Origin: Brevifilum sp029548365
GTDB taxonomy: Bacteria > Chloroflexota > Anaerolineae > Anaerolineales > Anaerolineaceae
Reading direction: 5' to 3'
Length of the DNA: 64,000 nt
Assembly: GCA_035376985.1 (NCBI GenBank)
Contig: DAOSSA010000008.1
Span: 1-64,000 of the forward strand
Shown piece after piece: positions 17,110 to 25,995 of the stretch. How positions within the stretch are numbered: the stretch's first letter is position 1; every line of letters begins with the position of its first letter. Below the pieces are notes generated by a model, which searched no databases, was not told the DNA's origin, and worked only from the letters and a program-made list of their open reading frames with translations. The translations under genes were made by a program, and so were the position numbers.

Positions 17110-18141
17110 TTAGTTTTCTTCCGCGTCGTCAGCGATTTCGTCTTCCTCTGGCGCATCAAGCACGTCGTCACCTTCTTCGGGTTCACTTGCATCAGCGGGC
17201 TCACCCGGTTCGGCATCAAACGGCGGCTCATCTTCTGGGGTCAACTCAACCTCTTCAAAGACCTCGACCTCAAGCTCATCGCCAGGTTCTTCTATTAACT
17301 CGCTGTCTTTGGGGGGTTTTGTAGAATCAAGATACTTAAGGGTGGATTCGCCCAACAGGTCTACATCTTCCAGCTCTTCATCGCTGTCAACATAGCGGCT
17401 CAGCCCAACGGGCATTGATTCCGCACGAAGATCTTCTTCCTCAATATCTTTCCCTCGGATGGCTTTGCCTTCCATCACCGCATCGGCGATCTTTCCCACA
17501 ATCAATTTGATGGCGCGAATGGCATCATCGTTGGAGGGGATGATATAATCGACACCCTTCGGGTCGCAGTTGGTATCCACCATGGCAACCACGGGAATGT
17601 CTTTAAGGTTCGCTTCATGGACCGCGGTGTCTTCCCTCATTACATCGATCACAAACAGGATGGTCGGCAAGCCTCTCATATTGCGGATACCGCTGAGGCG
17701 CTTTTCCAGGCGGGCAATTTCCCGCGAAATCATCAGGCCTTCCTTCTTGGTCAACTGTTCCAGCTCGCCGCTATCGCGCATGCGTTCAAGCCGTTCCAAT
17801 TCAAAAATACGCTGCTGGATGGTAATCCAGTTGGTAATTGTGCCGCCCAGCCAACGCTCGGTGACATAAGGCATGCCGCAGCGTTCCGCTTCTTCACAGA
17901 CGGTTTCTTGCGCCTGCCGCTTGGTACCGACAAACAAAATTGTTCCGCCCTCAATAATCTGGTCGCGTACAAAGGCGTAGGCTTCATCCAGTAGATTGAC
18001 GGTTTTCTGGAGGTCCAGGATGTGGATCCCATTGCGTTCCGTAAAGATATAAGGGCGCATTTTTGGGTTCCACTTATTGGTGTGATGTCCAAAATGGACT
18101 CCGCTCTCGAGGAGCGCTTTCATTGTAACAACGGGTGACAT
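17110..18141 (-). CDS. rpsB: 30S ribosomal protein S2 with long acidic C-terminal tail
   Basis: 343 residues, about 100 more than E. coli S2. The family core is complete in the first 235 residues or so: LLESGVHFGHHTNKWNPKM, ERNGIHILDLQKT, RWLGGTITNWITI, and VAMVDTNCDPKGVDYIIPSN. From about 245 onward comes a strongly acidic low-complexity tail dominated by Glu, Asp and Pro. It is a small-subunit ribosomal protein needed for S1 binding and initiation. Start ATG 18141 has AAAGGAG upstream. It leads the rpsB-tsf-pyrH run. Confidence 0.95.
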   Translation of the reverse strand: MSPVVTMKALLESGVHFGHHTNKWNPKMRPYIFTERNGIHILDLQKTVNLLDEAYAFVRDQIIEGGTILFVGTKRQAQETVCEEAERCGMPYVTERWLGGTITNWITIQQRIFELERLERMRDSGELEQLTKKEGLMISREIARLEKRLSGIRNMRGLPTILFVIDVMREDTAVHEANLKDIPVVAMVDTNCDPKGVDYIIPSNDDAIRAIKLIVGKIADAVMEGKAIRGKDIEEEDLRAESMPVGLSRYVDSDEELEDVDLLGESTLKYLDSTKPPKDSELIEEPGDELEVEVFEEVELTPEDEPPFDAEPGEPADASEPEEGDDVLDAPEEDEIADDAEEN

Positions 18142-18539
18142 GGTTTATTGTTCTCCTTTGCGTTTTAACCTCCGCCTCCTTCTAAATTGCCCATCACTCA
18201 TCTTATGAGCACGCAAGGCAAATCCGGAGACGTGTGAAATCGTGCTGCTTGTGTCATTTTTCAGCGGCATGAGTATATCACATGGATAATGAAAAGGGAA
18301 GTAAATGTCTCGCGGGATGTCTATCATGCCTTTTGAAATCCTTATGGAAGCGCCAGGAATATTATTTGGGGATTATACTAAAGCCATACCAGGCAAAGCG
18401 CTCCGAAGCGCTGGAATAGCCGTTGGTTATCCATGCAGCCAGTTACCTGCTCAGCGTTTTTGACTGCAACGGATTTGATGACGGCCAGCCTGGTTGCACT
18501 TAGACGGTGATTCCATATCAATCAACCTGGGTACCACTT
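18142..18539. other. Divergent intergenic region, rpsB / thioesterase
   Basis: No gene or RNA is recognised. On the minus strand a good -10 (TATACT, 18272-18277) lies about 130 nt before rpsB, but the -35 is poor. On the plus strand TTGCAC (18494-18499) with TATCAA (18516-18521), spacer 16, may drive the thioesterase gene. Confidence 0.4.
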
Positions 18540-18977
18540 ATGAACATTTATGAAAACTACACTTATTACCACCCCATCAACGTGCGTTTTGCAGACCTGG
18601 ATCCGCAAGCCCACGTCAACAATACCATCTACCTGACCTACCTCGAGAGCGCTCGTCTGGGCTATTATCAGCAAGCTGGAATCTGGAGCCCAAACCGTGC
18701 GATGCACACCGGGATGTTCGTGGCGCATATCGATATCGACTACCTGGCGCCAATCTTCTTTGGACAGGCGCTCAGGGTTGGACTGCGTATGACACGTTTG
18801 GGTAATAAGAGTTTCACCCTGACCTTCCAGATCGAAACAACACCAGAGCACAACCCCCTGGCTCGCGGTACCTGTGTGATGGTCACATATGACCCCCAAA
18901 CTGGAAAAAGCATTCCCCTGCCCGATGACTGGCGGGAAAAAATGACACAATTTGAAGAGCAGAATGGAGAATCATGA
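18540..18977 (+). CDS. Acyl-CoA thioesterase, 4HBT hotdog family
   Basis: About 145 residues. The hotdog-fold signature is VRFADLDPQAHVNNTIYLTY with the catalytic Asp and the HVNN segment, then LESARLGYY, as in YbgC/FadM-like thioesterases. It likely hydrolyses an acyl-CoA thioester; the chain length is unknown. ATG 18540 matches the family N terminus; a GTG at 18507 is in frame. No clear ribosome-binding site is seen. Its stop overlaps the start of the M42 aminopeptidase by 4 nt (ATGA), so translation is coupled. Confidence 0.85.
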   Translation: MNIYENYTYYHPINVRFADLDPQAHVNNTIYLTYLESARLGYYQQAGIWSPNRAMHTGMFVAHIDIDYLAPIFFGQALRVGLRMTRLGNKSFTLTFQIETTPEHNPLARGTCVMVTYDPQTGKSIPLPDDWREKMTQFEEQNGES

Positions 18978-20020
18978 ACCTACCTGAACTTGACCTGAAT
19001 GGGATGATCAGCTTCCTGACTGAACTCCTGGAGACACCCAGCCCAACCGGCTTCACCGAGCAGGCGATTCAACTTTGCGAAGACCAACTCACCCACCTGC
19101 CGGGAATCGCATTGGAAAGAACCCGCAAAGGCGCCCTGGTCGCCACGCTTCCTGGCGAGACGGACGGCCCCTGGCGCGCATTAACCGCCCATGTGGACAC
19201 CCTGGGCGCGATGGTTAAAGACATTAAATACAACGGCAGACTTAAGTTGACCAAACTGGGCGGTTTTGCTTGGAACACCGTTGAAGGTGAGGGCGTGAAC
19301 GTGTTCACTCGGGCTGGAGATACTTTGCGGGGCAGCCTGCTTCTCGCCAAAGCCTCTGTCCATATCCACGGCCAGGATGTGAGCAAATCAGAACGCAACG
19401 ATGACACCATGGAGGTGCGCCTGGATGCACGCACAAGCAGCGCTAATGAGACCCGGGCATTAGGAATCGAGGTCGGCGATTTTGTCGCCTTTGACCCCCG
19501 GGTGGAGAGAACGGCGGGTTTTATCCGCTCGCGACACCTGGATGACAAAGCCTGCGTGGCCTGCGTGATCTACGCAGCCAAAGCCATCGCTGCTGCTGGC
19601 GAAAAACCCAAAGTGAACACTGTCCTGCACATCAGCAATTACGAAGAGGTCGGTCATGGTGCAGCAGCCGGGATTCCACCCCAGGTGAGCGAGCTGGTGG
19701 CAGTCGATATGGCTGCGGTGGGCGACGGGCAAACCTCGGATGAGTTTTATGCCACTCTATGCGTTAAAGATTCAGGCGGGCCCTATCATCACGGGCTCAG
19801 CCAGCGCCTGCGTGCCCTGGCGGAAGAATACGACATCCCCTATAAAGTTGATATTTATCCATTTTATGGATCGGATGGCGGCGCCTTCTGGCGTGCAGGC
19901 GGTGATGTAGCGGTAGCCCTGATCGGACCGGGGGTTGATGCTTCTCACAATTATGAACGCACTCACACCGAAGCCCTGATTGCTACGGCTGAATGGTGCC
20001 TGGCGTACCTGTTGAATTGA
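18974..20020 (+). CDS. M42-family metallo-aminopeptidase
   Basis: 348 residues. The M42/M20-like dinuclear zinc site can be followed: AHVDTLGAMV, HLDDKACVACVIYA, the catalytic Glu pair in NYEEVGHGAA, and AVDMAAVGDG. A His near the C terminus (ASHNYERTH) completes it. The family includes deblocking aminopeptidases and endoglucanase-annotated relatives that form tetrahedral dodecamers. It probably trims cytosolic peptides. It is translationally coupled to the thioesterase gene. Confidence 0.88.
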   Translation: MNLPELDLNGMISFLTELLETPSPTGFTEQAIQLCEDQLTHLPGIALERTRKGALVATLPGETDGPWRALTAHVDTLGAMVKDIKYNGRLKLTKLGGFAWNTVEGEGVNVFTRAGDTLRGSLLLAKASVHIHGQDVSKSERNDDTMEVRLDARTSSANETRALGIEVGDFVAFDPRVERTAGFIRSRHLDDKACVACVIYAAKAIAAAGEKPKVNTVLHISNYEEVGHGAAAGIPPQVSELVAVDMAAVGDGQTSDEFYATLCVKDSGGPYHHGLSQRLRALAEEYDIPYKVDIYPFYGSDGGAFWRAGGDVAVALIGPGVDASHNYERTHTEALIATAEWCLAYLLN

Positions 20021-20095
20021 GGAATCAGGCAGCAGGAATTTGGAATCAGAGAATTGGAATCAGAGAACGGCGAATGTCCCCGCTCTGCTTTGGGG

Positions 20096-21019
20096 TTATA
20101 AATCTAATCGAGTCAGGCCAAGCTTTTTAGCCGCATTAATTACGGCCTGGTACTCCCCCAGGTGGATGTATCGGTTTAATTCCGGGTAGCTTCCCGGCAA
20201 TTCCCGTACTTTGAATGCCGGGCGGTACTGCGCCATGATATTGAGGTATACACTTTTAGAGACCTTTTCCGCCAGAAATTTGAAGATTTCTTCACTGCCG
20301 GCAAGACCCTCTGGCAGCACCAGGTGCCGTACCAGCAAACCCCGCCAGGCAAGGCCACGCTCATCGACCTGCAAATCGCCTACCTGACGCTGCATCTCTA
20401 AAACCGCAGCCTGGTTGACCCGTGGGTAATCCCTGACGCGAGAATATTTAAACGCCAGGTCCGGGTCAGCGTATTTCATATCCGGCATGTAGATATCGAT
20501 GACGCCTTCCAGCAGAGACAACATCTCGAGGGAGTCATACCCGCCGGTGTTGTAAACAATTGGGAGCATCAGCCCCTTACTTGCAGCGATTTCAATTGCT
20601 GCCAGGATTTGCGGAATCACATGACTGGGTGAGACCAGGTTGATGTTGTGGCAGCCCTGTTTTTGCAGGTTGAGCATCATCGCTGCTAATTCATTTGGAC
20701 TTACTTCACGCCCTGTGGACAACTGGCTGATATCGGCATTCTGACAGAACACACAGCGCAAATTGCAGCGCGCAAAAAAGATTGTCCCCGAGCCGCGCCA
20801 TCCGCTAAGTGGGCGTTCTTCGCCTGGATGGGATCCGTAACTGCTCACCTGGGCCAGGGCGCCGGTTTGGCAGATGCCCAGTTCGCCCGCCAGGCGGTTC
20901 ACGCCGCAGCGCAGCGGGCAGACATCGCAGGATTCCAGGTGTGCATATGCATCTCTGACACGCTGGGAGAGCTGACCGGTTTCAAGTAAAGTTAAATAAG
21001 CAGGACTGGTGGTAGCCAT
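20096..21019 (-). CDS. PflX-type radical SAM protein
   Basis: 307 residues. The radical SAM cluster motif is FFARCNLRCVFCQNADISQ (CxxxCxxC). It is preceded by an N-terminal Cys group (CDVCPLRCGVNRLAGELGIC) as in the COG1313 proteins annotated as pyruvate formate-lyase-activating-like. The true substrate of that group is unknown. ATG 21019 is chosen because a -10 box lies just upstream and the family N terminus fits; the open frame extends to 21088. No pflB-like gene is nearby. Confidence 0.88.
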   Translation of the reverse strand: MATTSPAYLTLLETGQLSQRVRDAYAHLESCDVCPLRCGVNRLAGELGICQTGALAQVSSYGSHPGEERPLSGWRGSGTIFFARCNLRCVFCQNADISQLSTGREVSPNELAAMMLNLQKQGCHNINLVSPSHVIPQILAAIEIAASKGLMLPIVYNTGGYDSLEMLSLLEGVIDIYMPDMKYADPDLAFKYSRVRDYPRVNQAAVLEMQRQVGDLQVDERGLAWRGLLVRHLVLPEGLAGSEEIFKFLAEKVSKSVYLNIMAQYRPAFKVRELPGSYPELNRYIHLGEYQAVINAAKKLGLTRLDL

Positions 21020-21029
21020 GATCAACACA

Positions 21030-21035
21030 ATTATA
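21030..21035 (-). promoter_or_regulatory. -10 box of the PflX-type gene
   Basis: TATAAT on the minus strand lies 10 nt before ATG 21019, leaving room for a leader of only a few nucleotides. The -35 is not recognisable. Confidence 0.45.
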
Positions 21036-21230
21036 CTGTGGCTGAAAAAACGTTTCCCAGGTGATGTGTAGCGCCGGGTGGTAATCATCCGGCAGAATAG
21101 TCATTATCATTTGAACCCTGAATCTGGGCGCGGACCCGCCAGGAGCCTGAATGGACTCGTGCCATTGTTCCAGGGTTTTTATAATGCTGTCACCGCCGGG
21201 ATTACAGAAAAACGAGTTGGATTTACACAG

Positions 21231-22364
21231 TTAATAGCTGAAAAATTCTCGAACCACAGCTACCGAGCTGGTATCCCCGGACATGCTGGGTGTCACAGCA
21301 GCCATAGCTTTGATTGTTGCTTCTAAACGCTGGCATTCTTCAAGGATCGCTGCGTGATTTAACGCTTTGGGCGTCTTTCCTGCAAAACGTTCAAAATTCT
21401 GATGGTAAATCTTCTTCAGAACCTGATCGGGCAAATTGATACCGTAGAACCAAGTCTGCGGACCGCCAAACAGGAAACCTTCATGGGTTAACTGGAAGGG
21501 ACCCTCAAATTCAAGAAAACCTCGCACAACCTCAATACGTGCCAGGCTTTCTTCAGGTTCGATGCCGGCTCCAGAATCCGCCAGGAGTGCTCGCGCACCG
21601 ATATCGGTACCATAGATAATGCGGTCCTGGTATTTAATAAAGAAATCGCGAGTTTTTTGAGGCTCAACTGCAAAATTAAAATACATTTCAATGCCCGGGG
21701 TGAGATCAACGTGCATGTTGGGATAGCGGTCAAGGTAATCCGCCAGGCGTTCGAGTTGCGCTGAAAGGAAGAAAAAGTGAGCGAAAATTACTTTGAGATC
21801 CGGGTGTCGTTGCAGAACGTTCAGTACCTGGCGGTACTGTGCTTCATTGTCGATGAAAGTGCCATCGCCATAATACCAGCCCATCTCTCGTGCCCAGACA
21901 GGGATTTTTTCAGAATCCCAGAATTCTTCCGGGTCATTGACATGGAAGATCAGCGGGATTTGTCGCTCTGCCATTTTCGCCCAATACGGCGCGTAAACCG
22001 GGCTGTCAAAATCGGGGATAGGCAGGCGTTTGCGCATCTCTGCTTTGCCTTCAATCATCTTGATCCCATCAGCACCCAATTCAGAAAGTACATCGACATA
22101 GTGGGCAAAGGCTTCTCCGGCAGTAGATGGTGTGATAAACAGGGGTGAGATATCCAGCCCGCCAAACAGATAGACCAGCTCGGGGTATTTGCCTTTCAAA
22201 TGCAGGGCATCCGGCACCAGGCTGAGTCGTTTTTCGTCAGGGGTGCAGACCAAAGCCAGCTTTTCGATCCCGGCTTCTGCCAGAATGGCCATTAATCGAT
22301 CGCCGTGTGAATGGTGCGGGAAGTGAATATGGCTGTCAATGATTTTAATGGGTTTAAATAACAT
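21231..22364 (-). CDS. Amidohydrolase-2 family metal-dependent hydrolase
   Basis: 377 residues. It is a TIM-barrel amidohydrolase: the N-terminal metal motif HxH is seen in IIDSHIHFPHHSHGDRL, a barrel His in PLIFHVNDPEEF, another in KVIFAHFFFLS, and the C-terminal Asp in IIYGTDIGARALL. It probably hydrolyses or decarboxylates a small molecule; the substrate is unknown. ATG 22364 has GGAGGAATT just before it. It is a single gene with a well-formed promoter (22509-22538). Confidence 0.85.
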   Translation of the reverse strand: MLFKPIKIIDSHIHFPHHSHGDRLMAILAEAGIEKLALVCTPDEKRLSLVPDALHLKGKYPELVYLFGGLDISPLFITPSTAGEAFAHYVDVLSELGADGIKMIEGKAEMRKRLPIPDFDSPVYAPYWAKMAERQIPLIFHVNDPEEFWDSEKIPVWAREMGWYYGDGTFIDNEAQYRQVLNVLQRHPDLKVIFAHFFFLSAQLERLADYLDRYPNMHVDLTPGIEMYFNFAVEPQKTRDFFIKYQDRIIYGTDIGARALLADSGAGIEPEESLARIEVVRGFLEFEGPFQLTHEGFLFGGPQTWFYGINLPDQVLKKIYHQNFERFAGKTPKALNHAAILEECQRLEATIKAMAAVTPSMSGDTSSVAVVREFFSY

Positions 22365-22508
22365 AATTCCTCCAAAAACATTCACTTTAAGACGTATTTC
22401 TGTAAGCATGAAAAGCGCTGGTGAACATTATTCAACGCTCTTAGTGTGTAATTCTTTGAAAAAAGTTAAACTTCAACGTTGATCGAAAAATTGTCAGGGA
22501 TAACTTTT

Positions 22509-22540
22509 AGTATACAGGAATTGCTTGAAATTTGTCAAGC
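22509..22540 (-). promoter_or_regulatory. Promoter of the amidohydrolase with overlapping inverted repeat
   Basis: On the minus strand, -35 TTGACA (22533-22538), 18-bp spacer, -10 TATACT (22509-22514). The inverted repeat GCTTGA-N6-TCAAGC (22523-22540) overlaps the -35 and could be an operator. The expected leader is about 140 nt. Confidence 0.65.
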
Positions 22541-23029
22541 GATTATTAAATATAAATGAAATACTGTTCGATATACAGCTTAATCTATTTTATTTAAATA
22601 ATATAAATGATTTCTCCGAATGGGGTCTCACACGAAGAGCAACGCGCATGCTTCGTATATAATCATTGAGTCTCTGGTTATAATTTAGCAGGTCTCTGCC
22701 GTAATGCGATTGTATCCAGACAATTTTGATTGCCATGTAAATATTTAATCCCAAACCCCCAAACTCTGGAGCTCATTTTTTGCCATCCACCAGCCCGGAT
22801 GCCATTATAATCTCCTCATAATAGCCGCGCTCAATCAACTTTAAAGTTTAACCCGTTTACAGCCTCTATTCACCCTAAACCGAATTTCTGCAAGCAGTTC
22901 TTAAGAATATTGAAGAATTATAATAAAATACTCAACAATTAAAACAAGGTGACGAAATATCTCGCAAAAAGAGCGTGTTTTTCACCAAATATAACGTTGC
23001 GAGATAGACTTGGATGGCGGAAATAATTC
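22541..23029. other. AT-rich intergenic region without a gene
   Basis: About 490 nt between the amidohydrolase promoter and the ABC operon promoter. Stops are frequent in all frames and no RNA fold or repeat is evident by eye. Confidence 0.5.
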
Positions 23030-23058
23030 TTGACGGGAAAATGGAAGTATGTTATATT
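23030..23058 (+). promoter_or_regulatory. Promoter of the family-5 ABC transporter operon
   Basis: -35 TTGACG (23030-23035), exactly 17 bp, -10 TATATT (23053-23058). The leader to the binding-protein start is about 200 nt. It contains the inverted repeat TCATTTG-TCTG-CAAATGA (23126-23143), a possible hairpin or operator. Confidence 0.75.
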
Positions 23059-23168
23059 TCTTATTCAAGTAAATGACGATATTTACCAGTTGTGGTATGA
23101 TTGCGGTTGAATCAAGATTTTTAAGTCATTTGTCTGCAAATGATCAATTTAGTGAATTAAAGGAGGTG

Positions 23169-23228
23169 ATGGTACCCCGGCACGATAACAATAAAGTTTT
23201 ATCCAAGATTGATCAATTGACCCATTAG
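23169..23228 (+). CDS. Possible 19-codon leader ORF in the ABC operon leader
   Basis: ATG 23169 to TAG 23226-23228 encodes MVPRHDNNKVLSKIDQLTH. It is embedded in AAAGGAGGTGAT, a near-perfect complement to the 16S rRNA 3' end, but the GGAGG lies only 2 nt before the ATG, which is short for efficient initiation. It could be a leader peptide or simply a ribosome-binding element. The main gene has its own AAGGAG at 23256. Confidence 0.3.
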   Translation: MVPRHDNNKVLSKIDQLTH

Positions 23229-23266
23229 ACTTTTAATAAAGCAAAATTTATTAAGAAGGAGAAATA

Positions 23267-25894
23267 ATGCAAAAGAAACTGTTAGCTGTAATTGCTGTTA
23301 TTATGGCGCTGGCTATGGTTTTGACCGCGTGTGAACCGGCTGCAGTCCTTGAACCTGAAAAAATCATCGAGACCGTTGTCGAAACTGTTGTCGAAACGGT
23401 TGAGGTTGAGGTTCCGGTTGAGGTTGAGGTTCCGGTTGAGGTTGAGGTCGTTCCCGAAGTCGCGGAATCAACCCGCAAAGGTGGCTGGTTTGACACGATC
23501 ATCGTGATCGAAGAGCCCAACACCGACGCTGCCATTACCCGCCTTGAGGTTGAGGAAATTGACATTTTTGTCTATACCGTTTCCAACCCCGAATCAGCTG
23601 CAAAAGTCGAAGCAGCCCCCAACCTCGATTCATACGCCTCCTCAGGCTCCTACAATGAGCTGAGCTTCAACACCACCGGCCCCGTATGGGAAAACGGCAA
23701 ACTGAATCCCTTCGGTATTGCAAAAATTCGCGAAGCCATGAACATCCTCATCGATCGCGATTACATGGTGCAGGAGATCGTTGGTGGTTTGGGCACACCC
23801 CGTTGGACCACTTTCAACAGCGCCTCCAATGACGCGGCTGCCTTTGCTGCTGAAATTCGCGCGATCGAGCTGGCCTATGGTTACAACAAAGAACTGGCTG
23901 GTGAGTTGATTGGCGTTGAGATGGAAGCCCTGGGCGCGACCTTGGAAGGCGGCAAGTGGACCTATGAAGGCGAACCCGTCGAGATCAGCGTCTTAATCCG
24001 TATCGAAGACGAGCGCCTGCAAATTGGTGACTATGTTTCCAACCAGCTTGAGGACATTGGCTTCACCGTCATCCGCGATTACAAATCTGCTGCTGATGCT
24101 TCACCGATCTGGTACAGTGGCGACCCGAACGATGGTTTGTTCCACATTTACACCGGCGGTTGGATCACCACTGTGATCCCACGCGACCTGGGCGACAACT
24201 TTGCCTACTTCTACACCGATTTAGGCCTGCCCGCTCCGCTGTGGATGAATTATGAAAACGATCCGGAATTCTACGATGTTGCCGAAAAGCTTGCCTATCA
24301 GGACTTCACCTCGCTTGAAGAACGTGCAGAATTGATTGGAAAAGCTCTGGATCTGGCGATGAAAGACTCCGCCCGCCTGTGGCTGTATGACCAGAATTCC
24401 ATTACACCCAAGCAGACGAACATCTCCGCTGCGGCTGACCTGTACGGTAACGTGGGCGGCGGTTATCTGTGGGCGCTGACCATCCAGCGCGCTGGCGAAG
24501 AGGGTGGTTCTCTGACAATGGCTATGCCCAGCATTCTCACCGAGCCCTGGAACCCGATTGCTGGCTCCAACTGGATTTATGACATGACCTTGATCCGTGG
24601 TACCTCGGAATCCGCGACCTACCCGGATCCCTTCACCGGTCTGTACCTGCCTAACCGCATCGACCGCGCTGAAGTCGTCGTTGAGGAAGGCTTGCCTGTA
24701 TTCCAGAATCTGGATTGGGCTGAGCTGTCCTACGCCCCTGAGATTCTCGTTCCTGAGGATGCCTGGGCTGACTGGGATCCAGTTGAAATGCGTTTCATCA
24801 CCGTTGGTGAATTGCACGCTGCTGCTGTTGAAGCTGCTGCCGAAGATGAAGAAGCTGAAACCCCCGGCCCCGTCACCGCTCTGCGCAAGAGTGTAGCCTA
24901 CTACCAGGAAGACCTGTTCGATGTGGTCAAATGGCACGATGGCAGCCCGTTCTCCGTGGGTGATATCTTGATGGGTATTATCTTGACCTTTGATCGTGGT
25001 AAAGAGGATAGTGCCATCTATGATGCAGCTGCTGCCCCGACATTACGTTCGTTCTTGGGCTCATTCAAGGGCGTCAAGATTATCTCCACCGATCCACTGG
25101 TTATCGAAACCTACTCTGATGTCTACTATCAGGATGCTGAACTGAACGTGAGCACCTGGTGGCCTTACTACGATCAGGGCCCTGGCGCCTGGCATAACCT
25201 GTATCTCGGCCTTTTGGCTGAAGCCGACCACGAATCTGTCTTCTCGCAGGCTAAAGCTGCCGAGTTGGATGTCGACCGCCTGAGCTACATCGCTGGCCCG
25301 ACAGTTGAGATCATGAAAGGCAAGCTGGATCAATGGACAGAAGAAGGCGGTATGCCTTACGAACCGATCTTCAGCGAATTTGTTGATGAGGCTGAAGTGG
25401 CTCTGCGCCTTGAGAATCTGACCGAATGGTACCGCCGTTACGGGCACTTCTGGCTTGGCACCGGCCCCTACTACCTGCAGCGCGCCTTCCCGGTTGAGGG
25501 TACCGTCATCTTGAATAACAACCCATTCTTCCCGGATCTTTCAACTCGCTGGGACCGCTTTGCGAATGCGCCTATCCCGGTTGTCGAAGTTGATGGTTCC
25601 GCACGCGTGACCATTGGTGACGAAGAGGTTTACGAGGTTACAGTGACCTTCGAGGGTGTTCCTTATGCCCTTGACGACATCACTAGTGTGAACTTCCTGG
25701 TGGTTGATGCAAACAACCAGATTGCCCACGTGGGCAAGGCTGTTGGTGTGAAAGACGGTCTCTTCGAGATTGTTCTGACACCTGAGATCACCGGCGCCCT
25801 GTCAGCAGGCTCTAACACCCTCGAGGTTGTGGTTGTTTCCAACCTGGTGGCTGTCCCTGTCTCTGATGGGCTCACATTCGTGACCGTTGACTAG
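23267..25894 (+). CDS. Family-5 ABC substrate-binding lipoprotein with permuted motif order
   Basis: 875 residues, longer than the usual 500-600. The signal peptide ends in lipobox LTAC (Cys22), followed by a Glu/Val/Pro linker to about residue 67. SBP_bac_5 landmarks are present but rearranged. The part normally found in the C-terminal half comes first: GGWFDTIIVI (72), LEVEEIDIF (93-100), REAMNILIDRDYMVQEIVGG (about 155-174). The normal N-terminal half follows: GGSLTMAMPS (413), VKWHDGSPFSVGDI (554), GTGPYYL (731), ILNNNPFF (about 748). A beta-rich tail occupies about 775-875. It should capture an oligopeptide-like or other small ligand for the permeases encoded next to it. ATG 23267 has AAGGAG. 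Confidence 0.85.
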   Translation: MQKKLLAVIAVIMALAMVLTACEPAAVLEPEKIIETVVETVVETVEVEVPVEVEVPVEVEVVPEVAESTRKGGWFDTIIVIEEPNTDAAITRLEVEEIDIFVYTVSNPESAAKVEAAPNLDSYASSGSYNELSFNTTGPVWENGKLNPFGIAKIREAMNILIDRDYMVQEIVGGLGTPRWTTFNSASNDAAAFAAEIRAIELAYGYNKELAGELIGVEMEALGATLEGGKWTYEGEPVEISVLIRIEDERLQIGDYVSNQLEDIGFTVIRDYKSAADASPIWYSGDPNDGLFHIYTGGWITTVIPRDLGDNFAYFYTDLGLPAPLWMNYENDPEFYDVAEKLAYQDFTSLEERAELIGKALDLAMKDSARLWLYDQNSITPKQTNISAAADLYGNVGGGYLWALTIQRAGEEGGSLTMAMPSILTEPWNPIAGSNWIYDMTLIRGTSESATYPDPFTGLYLPNRIDRAEVVVEEGLPVFQNLDWAELSYAPEILVPEDAWADWDPVEMRFITVGELHAAAVEAAAEDEEAETPGPVTALRKSVAYYQEDLFDVVKWHDGSPFSVGDILMGIILTFDRGKEDSAIYDAAAAPTLRSFLGSFKGVKIISTDPLVIETYSDVYYQDAELNVSTWWPYYDQGPGAWHNLYLGLLAEADHESVFSQAKAAELDVDRLSYIAGPTVEIMKGKLDQWTEEGGMPYEPIFSEFVDEAEVALRLENLTEWYRRYGHFWLGTGPYYLQRAFPVEGTVILNNNPFFPDLSTRWDRFANAPIPVVEVDGSARVTIGDEEVYEVTVTFEGVPYALDDITSVNFLVVDANNQIAHVGKAVGVKDGLFEIVLTPEITGALSAGSNTLEVVVVSNLVAVPVSDGLTFVTVD

Positions 25895-25921
25895 TAAAAA
25901 AGTTTTTTAACCTATGATTAT

Positions 25922-25955
25922 TACTGGGGGCGCGGTGTACGCCACGCCCCCAGTA
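25922..25955 (+). terminator. Strong hairpin between binding protein and permease genes
   Basis: TACTGGGGGCG pairs with CGCCCCCAGTA (11 bp) around a partly paired inner loop. There is no T-run. It begins 27 nt after the binding-protein stop. It more likely stabilises the upstream mRNA or partly attenuates, keeping binding protein above permease, than ends transcription fully. Confidence 0.6.
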
Positions 25956-25995
25956 TCCTTAAATTTCGATCTGTTTATGGAAAGCGAGAACCGCT

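Noticed and set aside
24221..24937. 238-codon minus-strand ORF within the binding-protein gene
   Set aside because: It is antisense to a clearly coding region and its composition is that of a reverse-frame shadow.
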